From positions 23,669-87,668 of the forward strand of contig JANQLN010000077.1 of assembly GCA_028280575.1 (NCBI GenBank): a stretch of DNA of 64,000 nucleotides, written 5' to 3'. The notes under the pieces are model-generated. The model made no database searches. It worked only from the letters and a program-made list of their open reading frames with translations, and was not told the DNA's origin. Of the stretch, positions 7,925 through 17,313 are shown piece after piece. Positions within the stretch are counted from its first letter, which is position 1, and each line of letters begins with the position of its first letter. The DNA is from Clostridia bacterium. GTDB taxonomy: Bacteria; Bacillota; Clostridia; Acetivibrionales; STF1-152. A program made the position numbers and the translations under genes.

Positions 7925-8539
7925 TCAATTCCTCCCTATTGAAATAACCACCTGTTCTTCATTTATATTTAACAATGCCGCCACTTTTTTTCGTATTTCT
8001 TCCGCATTTTCGTTATCGGACCCTTCAATCTCCTTTTGCTCAGCAGGTTCTTTACTGTCTATCAATATCCTGTCTATTTTTATGCCGGATGAGGTATTTG
8101 CGCTTTCCCTGTCCAGCCAAAAATAAATTCTTTCAACCTGTCCAAAATCTTCGGATTCCAAATCTTCATTTATAATAATATCGGACCTGAAAGGTTTACC
8201 GCCTTCCAAATTCGATAATGTGCTGTTTATCCTGTCCAGCAGTTTTTGCCTGTATAATTCAATAACTTGATTTACCTGGGCTTGTTCCATACTCTTACTG
8301 TTTGCTTCAATCTCACTAATATCCAAAAAATTACTGCTTGCTATAAAAGCTTTATCTATATTGATGTTTTTTCCAAATAAACCCACTACCGGCTTGACAA
8401 TTGAAATTATCATAATAAAACCTGCGGCCATGCCAACGACCTTTCGAATTTTACCTGATGGAATTATTATATCTACCATCAGTAAAAAGATTGCTATGTA
8501 TACGATTGTTAAAAGCCAGCTCCTGAGAAAATCAACCAC
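7925..8539 (-). CDS. spoIIIAF: Stage III sporulation protein AF
   Basis: A 204-residue protein with two N-terminal transmembrane helices (SWLLTIVYIAIFLLMVDIIIP and VVGMAAGFIMIISIVKPVVGLF) and a soluble C-terminal domain ending EVRKKV-like, INEEQVVISIG. Start is GTG behind AGGTGGG. It is one of the membrane components of the SpoIIIA complex made in the mother cell under sigma E. Confidence 0.9.
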   Translation of the reverse strand: MVDFLRSWLLTIVYIAIFLLMVDIIIPSGKIRKVVGMAAGFIMIISIVKPVVGLFGKNINIDKAFIASSNFLDISEIEANSKSMEQAQVNQVIELYRQKLLDRINSTLSNLEGGKPFRSDIIINEDLESEDFGQVERIYFWLDRESANTSSGIKIDRILIDSKEPAEQKEIEGSDNENAEEIRKKVAALLNINEEQVVISIGRN

Positions 8540-8549
8540 TTTTGCCCAC

Positions 8550-9749
8550 CTACCTTATCATGGCGGAAATATTACCGGCACCTATTATTGTTGAAACGGT
8601 TATAATAAACATAAAAGCAACTAAAACTACCACAGCAAAAATCATACCCATTGATTTTGAAACATCATTCATGCATTCTGTTATTCTCTCATCTGAAATA
8701 GGCTCTACAAGTACAGTTGCAGCTTTAAACAGAAGTATTACGGCTCCGATTTTGAGCAGAGGGAAAAGGCATATTCCAATAAGCCCTATCATAACAGCCA
8801 GTCCTGCGGCGTTCTTTACCATAAGCGTACAGCCCAATACGGTATCTGCAGCATCGGACAGGTAACCTCCTATAACAGGTATGGTTCTTACAATGAATTT
8901 CAAGGATTTACCTGTTATGCCGTCCGCAATGGCTCCTACCGTGCCCTGTACGGTCATAAGAAAAATAAAGACCGTCAGTATAAAGCCTAACAAAAATGTG
9001 CAGCCTTTTGAAAGCACTTCTGCCAATTTGTATAATTGAACTCTTTCCGATATACTGTTTAAAATGGCTAGCACAACACTAAATATTATCAGAGGTACAA
9101 ATACATTACTTGCCAAAGTAGCAAGGAATTCTACGGCCAAAATCAGCAGTGGCTTCATAACGGCACCTGATGCCAGTCCGCCTGATGATGCCATTAATGT
9201 AACGAGAACAGGAGAAGTTGAGTACATGAAATCTACCATATCTCCTATTATGCCTCTTGCCATGCTCGAAATTTCACTAAAACTTATTACAACAACGGAT
9301 ATAAGCACTATATATGACACAAAAAATGCCACTTCTCCAACACTTTTACTTAAAAAATTCGACTGCATATTTTTAAGAACAGCACATACAACTGCTATAA
9401 CAACCAGTTTGATTAAAAGTGCCATATTCACGTATATTTCATCCAAAAACAACATAAGAAAGCGTTTAAGAGCATTCTTATAGTTAAGCTTGAAGCTTCC
9501 CCTGGCAGCATCCTTCAAAAGTGACTTGGGGTCGTAACCATCTATGATTTCCTTTAAGGCTTTCCCGCCATACCGGTCCATATTACGGCCGATATCATCA
9601 AGCTCAGCCGCGTCAATCTGCTGCTGTATCATATTGTCCATATCCGGTTCTTCACCATGGACATAAACCACAGGGACAGATAAAAAGAATATTATTACGG
9701 ATAAGGATACCATTGCTTTTAATATACTTTGTCTTCTGTAATCTTCCAT
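8550..9749 (-). CDS. spoIIIAE: Stage III sporulation protein AE
   Basis: A 399-residue polytopic membrane protein with a cleavable-looking N-terminal hydrophobic segment (AMVSLSVIIFFLSVPVVYVHG) and about seven further helices, including the family stretches SISERVQLYKLAEVLSKGCTFLLGFILTVF and VRTIPVIGGYLSDAADTVLGCTLMVKNA. It is related to transport permeases and is part of the SpoIIIA channel. The ATG at 9749 (MEDYRRQS) is preceded by AGAGGA; the track TTG lies seven codons upstream, within the SD. Confidence 0.93.
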   Translation of the reverse strand: MEDYRRQSILKAMVSLSVIIFFLSVPVVYVHGEEPDMDNMIQQQIDAAELDDIGRNMDRYGGKALKEIIDGYDPKSLLKDAARGSFKLNYKNALKRFLMLFLDEIYVNMALLIKLVVIAVVCAVLKNMQSNFLSKSVGEVAFFVSYIVLISVVVISFSEISSMARGIIGDMVDFMYSTSPVLVTLMASSGGLASGAVMKPLLILAVEFLATLASNVFVPLIIFSVVLAILNSISERVQLYKLAEVLSKGCTFLLGFILTVFIFLMTVQGTVGAIADGITGKSLKFIVRTIPVIGGYLSDAADTVLGCTLMVKNAAGLAVMIGLIGICLFPLLKIGAVILLFKAATVLVEPISDERITECMNDVSKSMGMIFAVVVLVAFMFIITVSTIIGAGNISAMIR

Positions 9750-9810
9750 CACTTTTGTCCTCTCTTTCAACTTTATAAGCCCTATGTAACAAATATGCTC
9801 CTCTTTCCTG

Positions 9811-10197
9811 TCAAGGCATTATATCAATTATCAAGTCAAGTAGTGAAGTTACAATAGGTATTGCAAGAACAACTATTATGACTTTACCCCCTAATTCAAT
9901 CTTGGAAGCAATTGCACTTTCCCCCGCATCCTTGCAAATTTCCGCGGCAAATTCGGAGATATATGCTATTCCCACAATTTTTAAAAGTGTGCTAAAATAT
10001 ACCATATCTATATTTGCCTTTTTATTATAGGTCTCTAATAACTTTACAACGGACGATATTTTTCCTATCAGCATAATAAAAATGATTATACCTGCCGCTA
10101 TACTGACCTGTATACTTATTTCAGGCTTTACAGGCTTTAAAATCACTGCAATAAATGCAGCCAGCAAACCTATTCCTACTATTTGCATTATCTCCAA
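9811..10197 (-). CDS. spoIIIAD: Stage III sporulation protein AD
   Basis: A 128-residue membrane protein with about four helices; MQIVGIGLLAAFIAVILKPVKPEISIQVSIAAGIIIF and the YFSTLLKIVGIAYISEFAAEICKDAGESAIASKIELGGKVIIVVLAIPI stretch are typical of SpoIIIAD. Start TTG with AGGGA upstream; an ATG three codons later has poorer spacing. Fourth gene of the operon. Confidence 0.93.
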   Translation of the reverse strand: MEIMQIVGIGLLAAFIAVILKPVKPEISIQVSIAAGIIIFIMLIGKISSVVKLLETYNKKANIDMVYFSTLLKIVGIAYISEFAAEICKDAGESAIASKIELGGKVIIVVLAIPIVTSLLDLIIDIMP

Positions 10198-10212
10198 TGT
10201 TTTTCATTCCCT

Positions 10213-10407
10213 TTAAAATAAAAATATTGTTTTTATGGTGTCAAAAAATTCTCTAATATGTGGGACAAGCATTATTATCACAATAATGATACCTGTCAAA
10301 TTTGCAAGAGGTATCAATTCCTTTTTATCTGATTTTTCAAGTATTGAATTTACAATTGACAGCAATATGCCGATAGCTGCTATCCTGAATATTAATTCCA
10401 GTTCCAT
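10213..10407 (-). CDS. spoIIIAC: Stage III sporulation protein AC
   Basis: A 64-residue protein of two transmembrane helices (LIFRIAAIGILLSIVNSILE and IPLANLTGIIIVIIMLV), the normal size for SpoIIIAC. AGAGG precedes the ATG. It lies between spoIIIAB and spoIIIAD in the sigma-E operon. Confidence 0.92.
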   Translation of the reverse strand: MELELIFRIAAIGILLSIVNSILEKSDKKELIPLANLTGIIIVIIMLVPHIREFFDTIKTIFLF

Positions 10408-10432
10408 TTTTTATACCTCTCCGATTTTATGC

Positions 10433-10951
10433 TTATATTAATATGATTACAATAGCACTCCCCACAAGTATCCCAAGCCTTCTAAACATCAATTCACTTT
10501 TTTTTCTCTTTTCCTCGGCTTTTTTCACCTGGATTTCAAGCTGGCCGATTGTAAGTCTGATATTCTTTAACTGCCCGTCCAGGTCCGAATTTCCGAGCAT
10601 TTTTCCAAATGAAATCAATATGCTTTCATCCTCCTTTATAAGTGATGTCCTATTTATATTTTTTTTCACAGCCCTTTCCCATGCCAGCGAAGCCGGCATT
10701 TCAGCATTTGAAAGATTACTTACCGTATCTTTAAAAATACCTGTAACAGCATCATCGCAAGTTTTGCTTATTTTTCCGAAGGCTTCATACAAAAGCTCCG
10801 TCAAATAGCAGATACTGTTCTCAAACATCTGAAAATGACCTATCAGCTTTCTCAATTCGGCCGGCCTTTCCGAAAGGTTTGATGATAAAAAATAACCAAA
10901 CATTGTACAGCCTGCCAATACGATAATACTTCCCGCAATCTTAAGAAACAT
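10433..10951 (-). CDS. spoIIIAB: Stage III sporulation protein AB
   Basis: A 172-residue protein with an N-terminal membrane helix (IAGSIIVLAGCTMFGYFLS), a helical body resembling type II secretion F proteins (ELRKLIGHFQMFENSICYL, SLIKEDESILISFGKMLGNSDLDGQ) and a C-terminal helix (LGILVGSAIVIILI). The start overlaps the spoIIIAA stop by 11 nt. Confidence 0.92.
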   Translation of the reverse strand: MFLKIAGSIIVLAGCTMFGYFLSSNLSERPAELRKLIGHFQMFENSICYLTELLYEAFGKISKTCDDAVTGIFKDTVSNLSNAEMPASLAWERAVKKNINRTSLIKEDESILISFGKMLGNSDLDGQLKNIRLTIGQLEIQVKKAEEKRKKSELMFRRLGILVGSAIVIILI

Positions 10952-11960
10952 CTTCTATTCTCCTGTATATAAGTTTCATATCCTGACCGTCTACAATTTC
11001 TTCTACCGTACCCGGTCCGTTAATATTACTCAGCACCACATATCTTTCAAACACACGGGACTTTATAAGCTTAAGCACCTCATCCCTGCTTTTCAACTCG
11101 GAAATGTTGTAGCCATGTGCTGAAGTAATTATTTTAACGCCGGCATTTAAGGTTTTTATTATTGCATCAAAATCACCGGAATCACCGATTTCATCAGTAA
11201 CCAAAATATGCGGAGACATGGATCTGATAAGGATTTCCAGGCCGGAAACCTTGGGACAGCAATCAATTACATCCGTTCTTATTCCAACATCGTATTGGGG
11301 GATTCCGTTATAGCAGGATGCTATTTCAGCTCTCTCATCGACTATACCTACCTTCAAGCCCTTTAAGCTGCTAAAGCCGTTACTTAACAGCCTTGATAAA
11401 TCCCTCAATATTGTAGTCTTACCACATTGGGGCGGGGAAACAATCAATGTGTTGAATATATCATTCTCAGCCTTCCGGTTTACCAGATAATTCAATATCT
11501 TTCTGCCGCAGCCTTTTACTTCCCTGGCAATTCTTATATTCAACCCCGAAATATCCTTAAGGGTTTTAATATTTTTGTTATTCACTACTGCTTTACCGGT
11601 AATACCTACTCTATGCCCGCCTTTAAGAGTTATATATCCCATCCTCAGCTCTTCCTGGTATGCATAAATTGAACTTTGGCTCATTAACTCAAGAGTATTT
11701 TGAATGTTTTCCATGCTTGTTACATATGCATTATCATGCTTTTTGGAAAGGATACCGTTTTTTTTTACAAACCAGTCCCCTTCATAGCTTTGAACCATTA
11801 AGGGACGTCCGGCCCTCATTCTTATTTCCTCAATATCATTTACCCTTTCAGTATCCAGGGCCGTCATTATATTGGATACTTCCCGGGTAATATATTTCAA
11901 AACTTCACCATATAATCTTTTGTGTTCCTTCTCTTTTACAAACTTGTCCTGTGTAAGCAC
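10941..11960 (-). CDS. spoIIIAA: Stage III sporulation protein AA (ATPase)
   Basis: A 339-residue ATPase related to secretion ATPases that powers or assembles the SpoIIIA channel. It has the family signature EEIRMRAGRPLMV, the Walker A motif SPPQCGKTTILRDLSR, VGIVDERAEIA and the Walker B-like HILVTDEIG. Start GTG with an AGGGGG SD about 10 nt upstream. First gene of the spoIIIA operon; a sigma-E-like promoter lies upstream. Confidence 0.95.
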   Translation of the reverse strand: MLTQDKFVKEKEHKRLYGEVLKYITREVSNIMTALDTERVNDIEEIRMRAGRPLMVQSYEGDWFVKKNGILSKKHDNAYVTSMENIQNTLELMSQSSIYAYQEELRMGYITLKGGHRVGITGKAVVNNKNIKTLKDISGLNIRIAREVKGCGRKILNYLVNRKAENDIFNTLIVSPPQCGKTTILRDLSRLLSNGFSSLKGLKVGIVDERAEIASCYNGIPQYDVGIRTDVIDCCPKVSGLEILIRSMSPHILVTDEIGDSGDFDAIIKTLNAGVKIITSAHGYNISELKSRDEVLKLIKSRVFERYVVLSNINGPGTVEEIVDGQDMKLIYRRIEDVS

Positions 11961-12007
11961 TGCCCGGTCCCCCTGAATTAAAAATATCGCTTTAATTTCT
12001 TTGTATC

Positions 12008-12036
12008 ATTTTATTCGCCTTCACAGGAATTATGAC
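12008..12036 (-). promoter_or_regulatory. Candidate sigma-E promoter of spoIIIA operon
   Basis: On the minus strand GTCATAAT (12029-12036), a 13-nt spacer and AATAAAAT (12008-12015) resemble the sigma-E consensus (-35 GKCATATT, -10 CATACAMT; spacing 13-15). It lies 48 nt upstream of the spoIIIAA GTG. The match in the -10 is partial. Confidence 0.45.
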
Positions 12037-12245
12037 AACTATTATATTTTTAAAATAAAATTTTCCGCAAAAAAAAACTCTTATAGCGATTCGGATATGA
12101 AAAAATCATACAATATGTTCCATGTAAACGCCGCAGCAAAATCCCTTTTGTTTTATCAATTTTACTTGCGGCGTCCATGGCCTTAAAGTGAGATACCTTA
12201 ATAAGGTTAAAGATTAATACGGAAATGATATATAGGATGGAGTAT
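12037..12245. other. Intergenic gap before spoIIIA
   Basis: No credible gene. It contains a 7-bp inverted repeat CGCCGCA/TGCGGCG (about 12130-12176) with a long loop. It separates the zinc-ribbon gene from the sporulation operon; the short ORFs in the track here are AT-rich noise. Confidence 0.5.
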
Positions 12246-12662
12246 TCATTGTTGTTCTTGTTCTTCTTCCTTGCAATCTTCACAATCACACTGCCATACA
12301 ATGTCAATTGCCTTACTACATATAGGGCAATCGATCTGGTCATCCTTTATTGAATCCGGGTCCAGCTCAAAGCTTTCTCCGCAATGGGGACAATTGATTA
12401 ATTTATCCTCCTCATGTGCTTCATCTTTTTCATCTGAATCTTCATAGAGTAATGATTCAATTTCGCCCAGGTCTTCATCAATCTCATCAACCTGGTAACC
12501 GAGCTCTTCCTGGATTTCCTCAATATCATCCACAGCCAGTGCCAGATCATCCATTACATGGATTACTGCTTTAAGCAGTTTAACTTCATTAGTAGAATCA
12601 TCAAGCTCCATACCTTCCGCCAGCCCTTTTAAATATGCAACCTTTTCCTTTAAATCTTTCAT
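12246..12662 (-). CDS. CD1247-type protein with zinc ribbon
   Basis: A 138-residue protein: an N-terminal helical domain (MKDLKEKVAYLKGLAEGMELDDSTNEVKLLKAVIHVMDDLALAVDDIEEIQEELG) followed by an acidic linker and C-terminal zinc-binding pairs (CPHCGESF, CPICSKAI, CDCEDC). This is the layout of the clostridial CD1247 N-terminal domain family, sometimes wrongly called AraC regulators. Function unknown. I moved the start to the ATG at 12662, with GGAGG 6 nt upstream; the track TTG overlaps the SD. Confidence 0.75.
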   Translation of the reverse strand: MKDLKEKVAYLKGLAEGMELDDSTNEVKLLKAVIHVMDDLALAVDDIEEIQEELGYQVDEIDEDLGEIESLLYEDSDEKDEAHEEDKLINCPHCGESFELDPDSIKDDQIDCPICSKAIDIVWQCDCEDCKEEEQEQQ

Positions 12663-12730
12663 AACATCCTCCAAAGATATGTATTTGTTTTTGTCCCGAC
12701 AAGCATTTATTATATGTACCTTTTAAAACC

Positions 12731-13288
12731 TTATGCACGTTCCATGTATTCTCCTGTTCTTGTGTCTATTCTTATTTTTTCTCCCTGTTCAATAAAAAGA
12801 GGAACTTTTATAATTGCACCTGTTTCTACCGTTGCATGTTTGGTAGCACCTGTTGCCGTATCACCCTTAAAACCTGGCTCAGTTTCAACTATTTCAAGCT
12901 CTACAAAAGTCGGCGGCTCAACTCCAAACACGTTGTTTTTATAGGAAAGCACAGTAACAATCATATTTTCTTTGACAAACTTTAGTGCATCTCCCAGCTT
13001 TTCTTTACCGAGAGGCATTTGCTCATAAGTTTCAGTATCCATAAAATAATACAATTCACCGTCATTATATAAATATTCCATTGACTTTTTTTCAATACGG
13101 GCCTTTTGCATTTTGTCGTTGGGGTTAAAGGTTTTTTCAACAGTTGCACCTGTTATTATATTCTTAATCCTGGTTCTGACAAAAGCTGCACCCTTTCCCG
13201 GCTTTACATGCTGGAATTCAATAATCTGAAACAGCTGTCCGTCCATTTCAAAAGTAATCCCATTTTTAAAATCACCTGCTGATATCAT
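12731..13288 (-). CDS. efp: Translation elongation factor P
   Basis: A 185-residue EF-P of three beta-barrel domains. The KOW-like N-terminus ends in the loop [13 protein letters not shown] with Lys32 at the tip, the residue that contacts the peptidyl-tRNA and is modified in some bacteria. The OB domain ([36 protein letters not shown]) and the C-terminal [14 protein letters not shown] are intact. EF-P relieves stalling at polyproline. GGAGG precedes the ATG. It often lies next to a Xaa-Pro peptidase gene, as here. Confidence 0.97.
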   Translation of the reverse strand: MISAGDFKNGITFEMDGQLFQIIEFQHVKPGKGAAFVRTRIKNIITGATVEKTFNPNDKMQKARIEKKSMEYLYNDGELYYFMDTETYEQMPLGKEKLGDALKFVKENMIVTVLSYKNNVFGVEPPTFVELEIVETEPGFKGDTATGATKHATVETGAIIKVPLFIEQGEKIRIDTRTGEYMERA

Positions 13289-13427
13289 TACTATACCTCC
13301 GTTATACTACATATAGATTATTTAACTTTATTAATATATACCTATTCCTTCACTTTTTCAAGTAGTATATAATTTTGAGCATTCCCCATTTTCAGAACTG
13401 ATAATATTTATGTGTATAATGAAACAT

Positions 13428-14489
13428 TTATAAAATTATCATCTCTCTTCTTGCTCCTGTTAAAACATCAGCGGTTCCGTCCTTGAATGCTACCATATCT
13501 TCAATTCTGACTCCGCCTTTATTACTAATGTAAATACCGGGTTCTATAGTAAAAACCATCCCGTCTGTAACTACAGACTCTCCGTGGGGAGATATTCTTG
13601 GCATTTCATGAATTTCAATCCCCACCCCATGTCCGAGTCCATGTCCAAAATACCCGCCAAATCCTGCTTTTATAATATATTCTCGGGCCAGTATATCTAT
13701 TTGTTTTCCCTTCATACCTGCGGCGGCAGTCTCTTTGGCTAATTCCAATGCCCCTAAAACCGTGTAATATATCTTTTTCATTTCATCATCAGGCTTATTG
13801 ACAAATACGGTACGTGTAATGTCCGAACAATATCCTTTATAAAGCGCTCCAAAGTCCATAGTAACCGTATCACCGGATTCTATCAGCTTTTCCGAAGCTA
13901 TTCCATGGGGAAGTGACGCCCTGCTGCCTGACGCAACAATTGTATTAAATGAAGGTCCCAGTGCCCCGTTTTTTTTCATAAAATACTCCAATTCCGCACT
14001 CACTTCGGTTTCTCTGACTCCTGGTTTTATGTAATCCAGAATATGCTCAAAAGCCATGTCTGCAATTTTTACAGCTTTCCTGATTATTTCAATTTCATCT
14101 TCATCTTTTACCCTTCTCATAGCCTCAATTGTCCGGCCGATTGGGACCATTTCTACTTTAATCTTTTCCCTGTATTCATTATACTGGTTAAAAGTCATAT
14201 ACCTGTCTTCAAAACCTATTTTCTTTATGGCTTTTGAAAACAATATGTCCTTGATAAAAACCAGCGGACTTACCTTGTATTCGTGTATTTCATAGAGAGG
14301 GCACTGGTAAGAAGCCTGTTCGGTGTACCGGGAGTCGGTAATAAGAACCCTTAAATTTTCTCCTATCAGTAAAACAGCTTCACTTCCCGTAAAGCCTGAC
14401 AAATACATGATATTTTCAGGTTTTTTAACCAAAACGGCACTTAAATCCAGTTCATTTACAAGCTTTTCAATCCTTCTTTCATAATTCAT
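13428..14489 (-). CDS. Xaa-Pro aminopeptidase (M24 family)
   Basis: A 353-residue cytosolic metallopeptidase, of the short YqhT/PepQ-like type. The N-terminal creatinase domain runs to about residue 125; the pita-bread domain carries all five metal ligands: D in MDFGALYKGYCSDITRT (two), H in HGLGHGVGIEIHE, E in FTIEPGIYI and E in GVRIEDM. It cleaves N-terminal residues before proline. The start overlaps the aroQ stop by 11 nt and has GGAGGG upstream, so the two are coupled. Confidence 0.93.
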   Translation of the reverse strand: MNYERRIEKLVNELDLSAVLVKKPENIMYLSGFTGSEAVLLIGENLRVLITDSRYTEQASYQCPLYEIHEYKVSPLVFIKDILFSKAIKKIGFEDRYMTFNQYNEYREKIKVEMVPIGRTIEAMRRVKDEDEIEIIRKAVKIADMAFEHILDYIKPGVRETEVSAELEYFMKKNGALGPSFNTIVASGSRASLPHGIASEKLIESGDTVTMDFGALYKGYCSDITRTVFVNKPDDEMKKIYYTVLGALELAKETAAAGMKGKQIDILAREYIIKAGFGGYFGHGLGHGVGIEIHEMPRISPHGESVVTDGMVFTIEPGIYISNKGGVRIEDMVAFKDGTADVLTGARREMIIL

Positions 14490-14937
14490 TCTTATTCCCT
14501 CCGGAAATCATTTGTGCCGCCGCATAAAGTGCCACAAGGTAACCTTTTGTCCCTAAACCGCTTATTTGTCCCATACACACGGGAGCTATCACGGAAGTTT
14601 TCCGAAATTCTTCTCTGCAATGTATGTTGGAAATATGAATTTCTATAGCAGGTATTTCAACAGCTTTTATTGCGTCCCTGATTGCATAGCTGTAATGTGT
14701 ATAAGCTCCGGGATTTATTATTATAATATCAGCCGTACCCTTAGCACCATGTATTTTATCAATAATTCCACCTTCGTAATTGGACTGGTAAAACTCAACG
14801 GATAAATTCAATTGCCCGGCTTTTTCACAAATGATATCATTTAGTTTATCAAGTGTCATATTCCCGTAAATACTATTTTCCCTTAAACCAAGCAGGTTTA
14901 AATTCGGACCGTTAACAATAAGTACTCTTTTTCCCAA
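14479..14937 (-). CDS. aroQ: 3-dehydroquinate dehydratase, type II
   Basis: A 152-residue type II dehydroquinase of the shikimate pathway. Motifs: NGPNLNLLGLRENSIYG with the active-site Tyr, YQSNYEGGIIDKIH, NPGAYTHYSYAIRDA and EIHISNIHCREEFR. Acts as a dodecamer in the family. Start TTG with GGAGG about 8 nt upstream. It shares this cluster with aroE (16.2 kb), the next shikimate enzyme, but three genes apart. Confidence 0.96.
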   Translation of the reverse strand: MGKRVLIVNGPNLNLLGLRENSIYGNMTLDKLNDIICEKAGQLNLSVEFYQSNYEGGIIDKIHGAKGTADIIIINPGAYTHYSYAIRDAIKAVEIPAIEIHISNIHCREEFRKTSVIAPVCMGQISGLGTKGYLVALYAAAQMISGGNKNEL

Positions 14938-14963
14938 CTTCTTACCTCCATCTTTTTATATAC

Positions 14964-15233
14964 TTACTCCTCATGCCTCGGATTTCTTTTAACAATAACA
15001 GCCGCCTTTGTTATTGCCGCTGTTATATCCACTTCAAACTGCTGTCTGAGTGCATCAATTTTAGAATAAAGCACACCCTTTTCCGTAACAATATATTTGG
15101 GTGGAAGATCGTTTAAAGCAATTGCGGCAATATCATGCCTGCATTTTTCACACTTGCATACATTAATATCATTAAGTATATCCTCTTCCATCTTGATGAC
15201 AACTTCTTCCATATAGTTTCTTAAGCTAAACAT
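14964..15233 (-). CDS. comFB: ComFB-like late competence protein
   Basis: An 89-residue protein: LRNYMEEVVIKMEEDIL, then CKCEKCRHDIAAIALNDLPPKYIVTEKGVLYSKI and a helical tail. The Cys pairs and the NDLPPKY segment are typical of the ComFB family found next to competence and pilus genes; its role is unclear (a zinc or nucleotide-binding function has been proposed). GGAGGAGG precedes the ATG. It follows a prepilin peptidase, consistent with a competence or type IV pilus link. Confidence 0.8.
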   Translation of the reverse strand: MFSLRNYMEEVVIKMEEDILNDINVCKCEKCRHDIAAIALNDLPPKYIVTEKGVLYSKIDALRQQFEVDITAAITKAAVIVKRNPRHEE

Positions 15234-15306
15234 ATAACCTCCTCCGCCTTACGCTGTCCAAAAAATCTACTGCAATTCAACCCTAAATTATTCACTTTAC
15301 AGACCG

Positions 15307-16089
15307 CTAATATACATACCAATATATTATATCCCATCCCCAAAGCAGTGTAACAAAGCTTCCCAGTACAATAAAGGGTCCGAAGGGAATAGTGTCTTTC
15401 CTCTTCTTTACACCGGTTGCAATGAGTATCACGCCTATAAGTCCGCCGGCAATAACCGAAATCAATAATGCAAGAATACAAAGCCTCCATCCCAGGAACA
15501 ATCCAATAGGGGCAAACAGTTTTACATCCCCCAGTCCCATGGCACTATCGGTTTTATAGATTATTATTCCAATCAGGAATACAATAAACAGGAATACCGA
15601 CCCCGGTATTATTCCCAGCAGCGGGGTCCACCAATTTGTATCTCCATAAATCTCCATAGGTCTGAATATATTGTACACAAACACCGCCAAACCGCCGTAA
15701 ATCCCTGCAATTACAATACCATTAGGAATTATCATGTGTTTAAGGTCAATGAATACAACGGCCACCAGCAATATCATCAAATAGGCATACATTACAAAAT
15801 CGAATGTGAATCCATATCTATGAAATATCAATACAAACAAAACACCTGTAAGCAATTCCACAATAACATACCTGGGGCTTAACCTTACTCCGCAATACCT
15901 GCATTTTCCTCCAATCATCAAATAACTGAGCACCGGAATCAGGTCATATGCCCTGAGAGTCCTTCCACATGAAGTACAGTGAGATCTAGGAACTGCTACA
16001 GACATATCTTTAGGCGTTCTATATATACAAACGTTAACAAACGAACCTGCGGCAAATCCAAAAGCTAGTACTAAAAAATATGCTAACAT
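15307..16089 (-). CDS. Type IV prepilin peptidase / N-methyltransferase
   Basis: A 260-residue polytopic membrane protein of the A24A family (PilD/ComC). The cytoplasmic loop has two Cys pairs (CTSCGRTL, CRYCGVRL) associated with the methyltransferase domain, and both catalytic aspartates are present, in FIDLKHMIIPN and GLGDVKLFAPIGLFLGW. It cleaves and methylates prepilin-like leader peptides. No pilin genes lie nearby; comFB is the only related neighbour. Confidence 0.93.
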   Translation of the reverse strand: MLAYFLVLAFGFAAGSFVNVCIYRTPKDMSVAVPRSHCTSCGRTLRAYDLIPVLSYLMIGGKCRYCGVRLSPRYVIVELLTGVLFVLIFHRYGFTFDFVMYAYLMILLVAVVFIDLKHMIIPNGIVIAGIYGGLAVFVYNIFRPMEIYGDTNWWTPLLGIIPGSVFLFIVFLIGIIIYKTDSAMGLGDVKLFAPIGLFLGWRLCILALLISVIAGGLIGVILIATGVKKRKDTIPFGPFIVLGSFVTLLWGWDIIYWYVY

Positions 16090-16163
16090 AACCTGTTACC
16101 TTTTCTTTTATTAATTTATGCCCGCTTAAAAGCAAGCAAGATTTTAGAGGGAAAACCTCTAAT

Positions 16164-16210
16164 CTTATATGGAACGTCTTTATTTTTAGGAATATGGCGT
16201 TACATATAGG
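16164..16210. repeat. Degenerate palindromic repeat, copy 2
   Basis: TATATGGAACGTCTTTATT followed by GAATATGGCGTTACATATAG resembles the two arms of the perfect palindrome at 1208-1254 (TATATGTAACGTC and GACGTTACATATA). It lies in the aroE-prepilin peptidase gap, next to a small hairpin TTAGAGG/CCTCTAA (16144-16162). Confidence 0.65.
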
Positions 16211-16247
16211 TTTATAATTCTTCAACAGAACTTAAAAATCCTTTGTT

Positions 16248-17126
16248 TTAAAGATAATTTTTAAAAAGTTCCTTTATTATTCTTGCATCTTCTTTGCTTA
16301 TGCTTACATCATTCCATATTTCGTAGGCCTCAATGCCTTGATATATAAGCATTCCCAGTCCATTAACAATTTTGCAGCCTGCTTTTTCCGCCTCCGCTAA
16401 AAGCTTTGTTTTGGGGGGATTATATATAAGGTCATAAACTATTTGTCCTCTTGAGAAAATATTCCCGCTTTCAACAGGCATTGAATCCATATGAGGATGC
16501 ATGCCTGCCGAAGTAGTATTAATAATAATATCGGCTTCCGAAAGCCTGCTTTTAGCTTCGCATGCATTAATTCCAAAAGCTTTGGCTATGTCCGATATAT
16601 TTTTGTTTATATATCCGGCCAGCAGTTCGGCTTTTTCTGCTGTCCTGTTAAGTATGCTGATTCCTTTCGCACCTTCCAGGGCGATCTTTACGCATATTGC
16701 CCTGGAGGACCCGCCTGCTCCTAAAACAACTATATTTTTATCAAAAAAATTTGTTCCCGTTTCCTCCGCAAAATCTCTCTTAAAGCCACTGCAGTCCGTA
16801 TTATACCCGTAAAGCTTTCCATTTACATTCTTAACCGTGTTTACTGCTTCAATAAGCCGTGCTTCCTCCGAAATATTATCCAAAAGCTCCAGGATAGCAT
16901 TTTTATATGGAATTGTAACATTAAATCCAACCAGGCTGCAGGCCTTAAATCCTTCAATTGCTTCTTTCAAACTCTCTTTTTTTACTAAAAAGGGGATATA
17001 TGCTAAATCAATGCCCAGATAAGAGCTTATAGTGTTGTGTATCTGGGGTGATACCGAATGTGCTATTGGATTGCCAATTACACATGCAATTTTCGTTTTA
17101 CCCTTTATTGATTCATTTATCGTCAT
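16248..17126 (-). CDS. aroE: Shikimate dehydrogenase
   Basis: A 292-residue NADP-dependent enzyme reducing 3-dehydroshikimate to shikimate. Motifs: IGNPIAHSVSPQIHN (shikimate binding), FNVTIPYK with the catalytic Lys, NTDCSGF with the catalytic Asp, and the NADP loop VLGAGGSSRAI followed by LNRTAEKA. The ATG at 17126 has GGAGG 9 nt upstream and gives the standard N-terminus; the track start adds 14 spurious residues. Confidence 0.96.
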   Translation of the reverse strand: MTINESIKGKTKIACVIGNPIAHSVSPQIHNTISSYLGIDLAYIPFLVKKESLKEAIEGFKACSLVGFNVTIPYKNAILELLDNISEEARLIEAVNTVKNVNGKLYGYNTDCSGFKRDFAEETGTNFFDKNIVVLGAGGSSRAICVKIALEGAKGISILNRTAEKAELLAGYINKNISDIAKAFGINACEAKSRLSEADIIINTTSAGMHPHMDSMPVESGNIFSRGQIVYDLIYNPPKTKLLAEAEKAGCKIVNGLGMLIYQGIEAYEIWNDVSISKEDARIIKELFKNYL

Positions 17127-17313
17127 GCAATATACCTCCAATTTAGTATTCTCCGTTAAAAAAATCATAACAACGCAAATCGCTTTAATTTGACTCTTGC
17201 TTTATTTTAAATAACATTATATTATAATATGAATATAGTATATATTACAGTATGGATTATAGCAATCAAATTAAAATTTTATATAAACAAACAAAACGAG
17301 AGGAGTATGGAAA
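17127..17313. promoter_or_regulatory. Divergent aroE-ilvE promoter region
   Basis: Very AT-rich gap between divergent genes. On plus, TTGCTT, 17 nt and TATTAT (followed by AATATG) could be an ilvE promoter; TTGACT just upstream is spaced too far for the TATAAT. No T-box leader is recognisable. Confidence 0.35.

Noticed and set aside
15221-15490. 89-residue minus-strand ORF overlapping the prepilin peptidase end
   Set aside because: Overlaps the well-supported peptidase gene in another frame.
17127-17313. T-box leader before ilvE
   Set aside because: Only about 130 nt, with no AGGGTGGNACCGCG box and no terminator/antiterminator pair.
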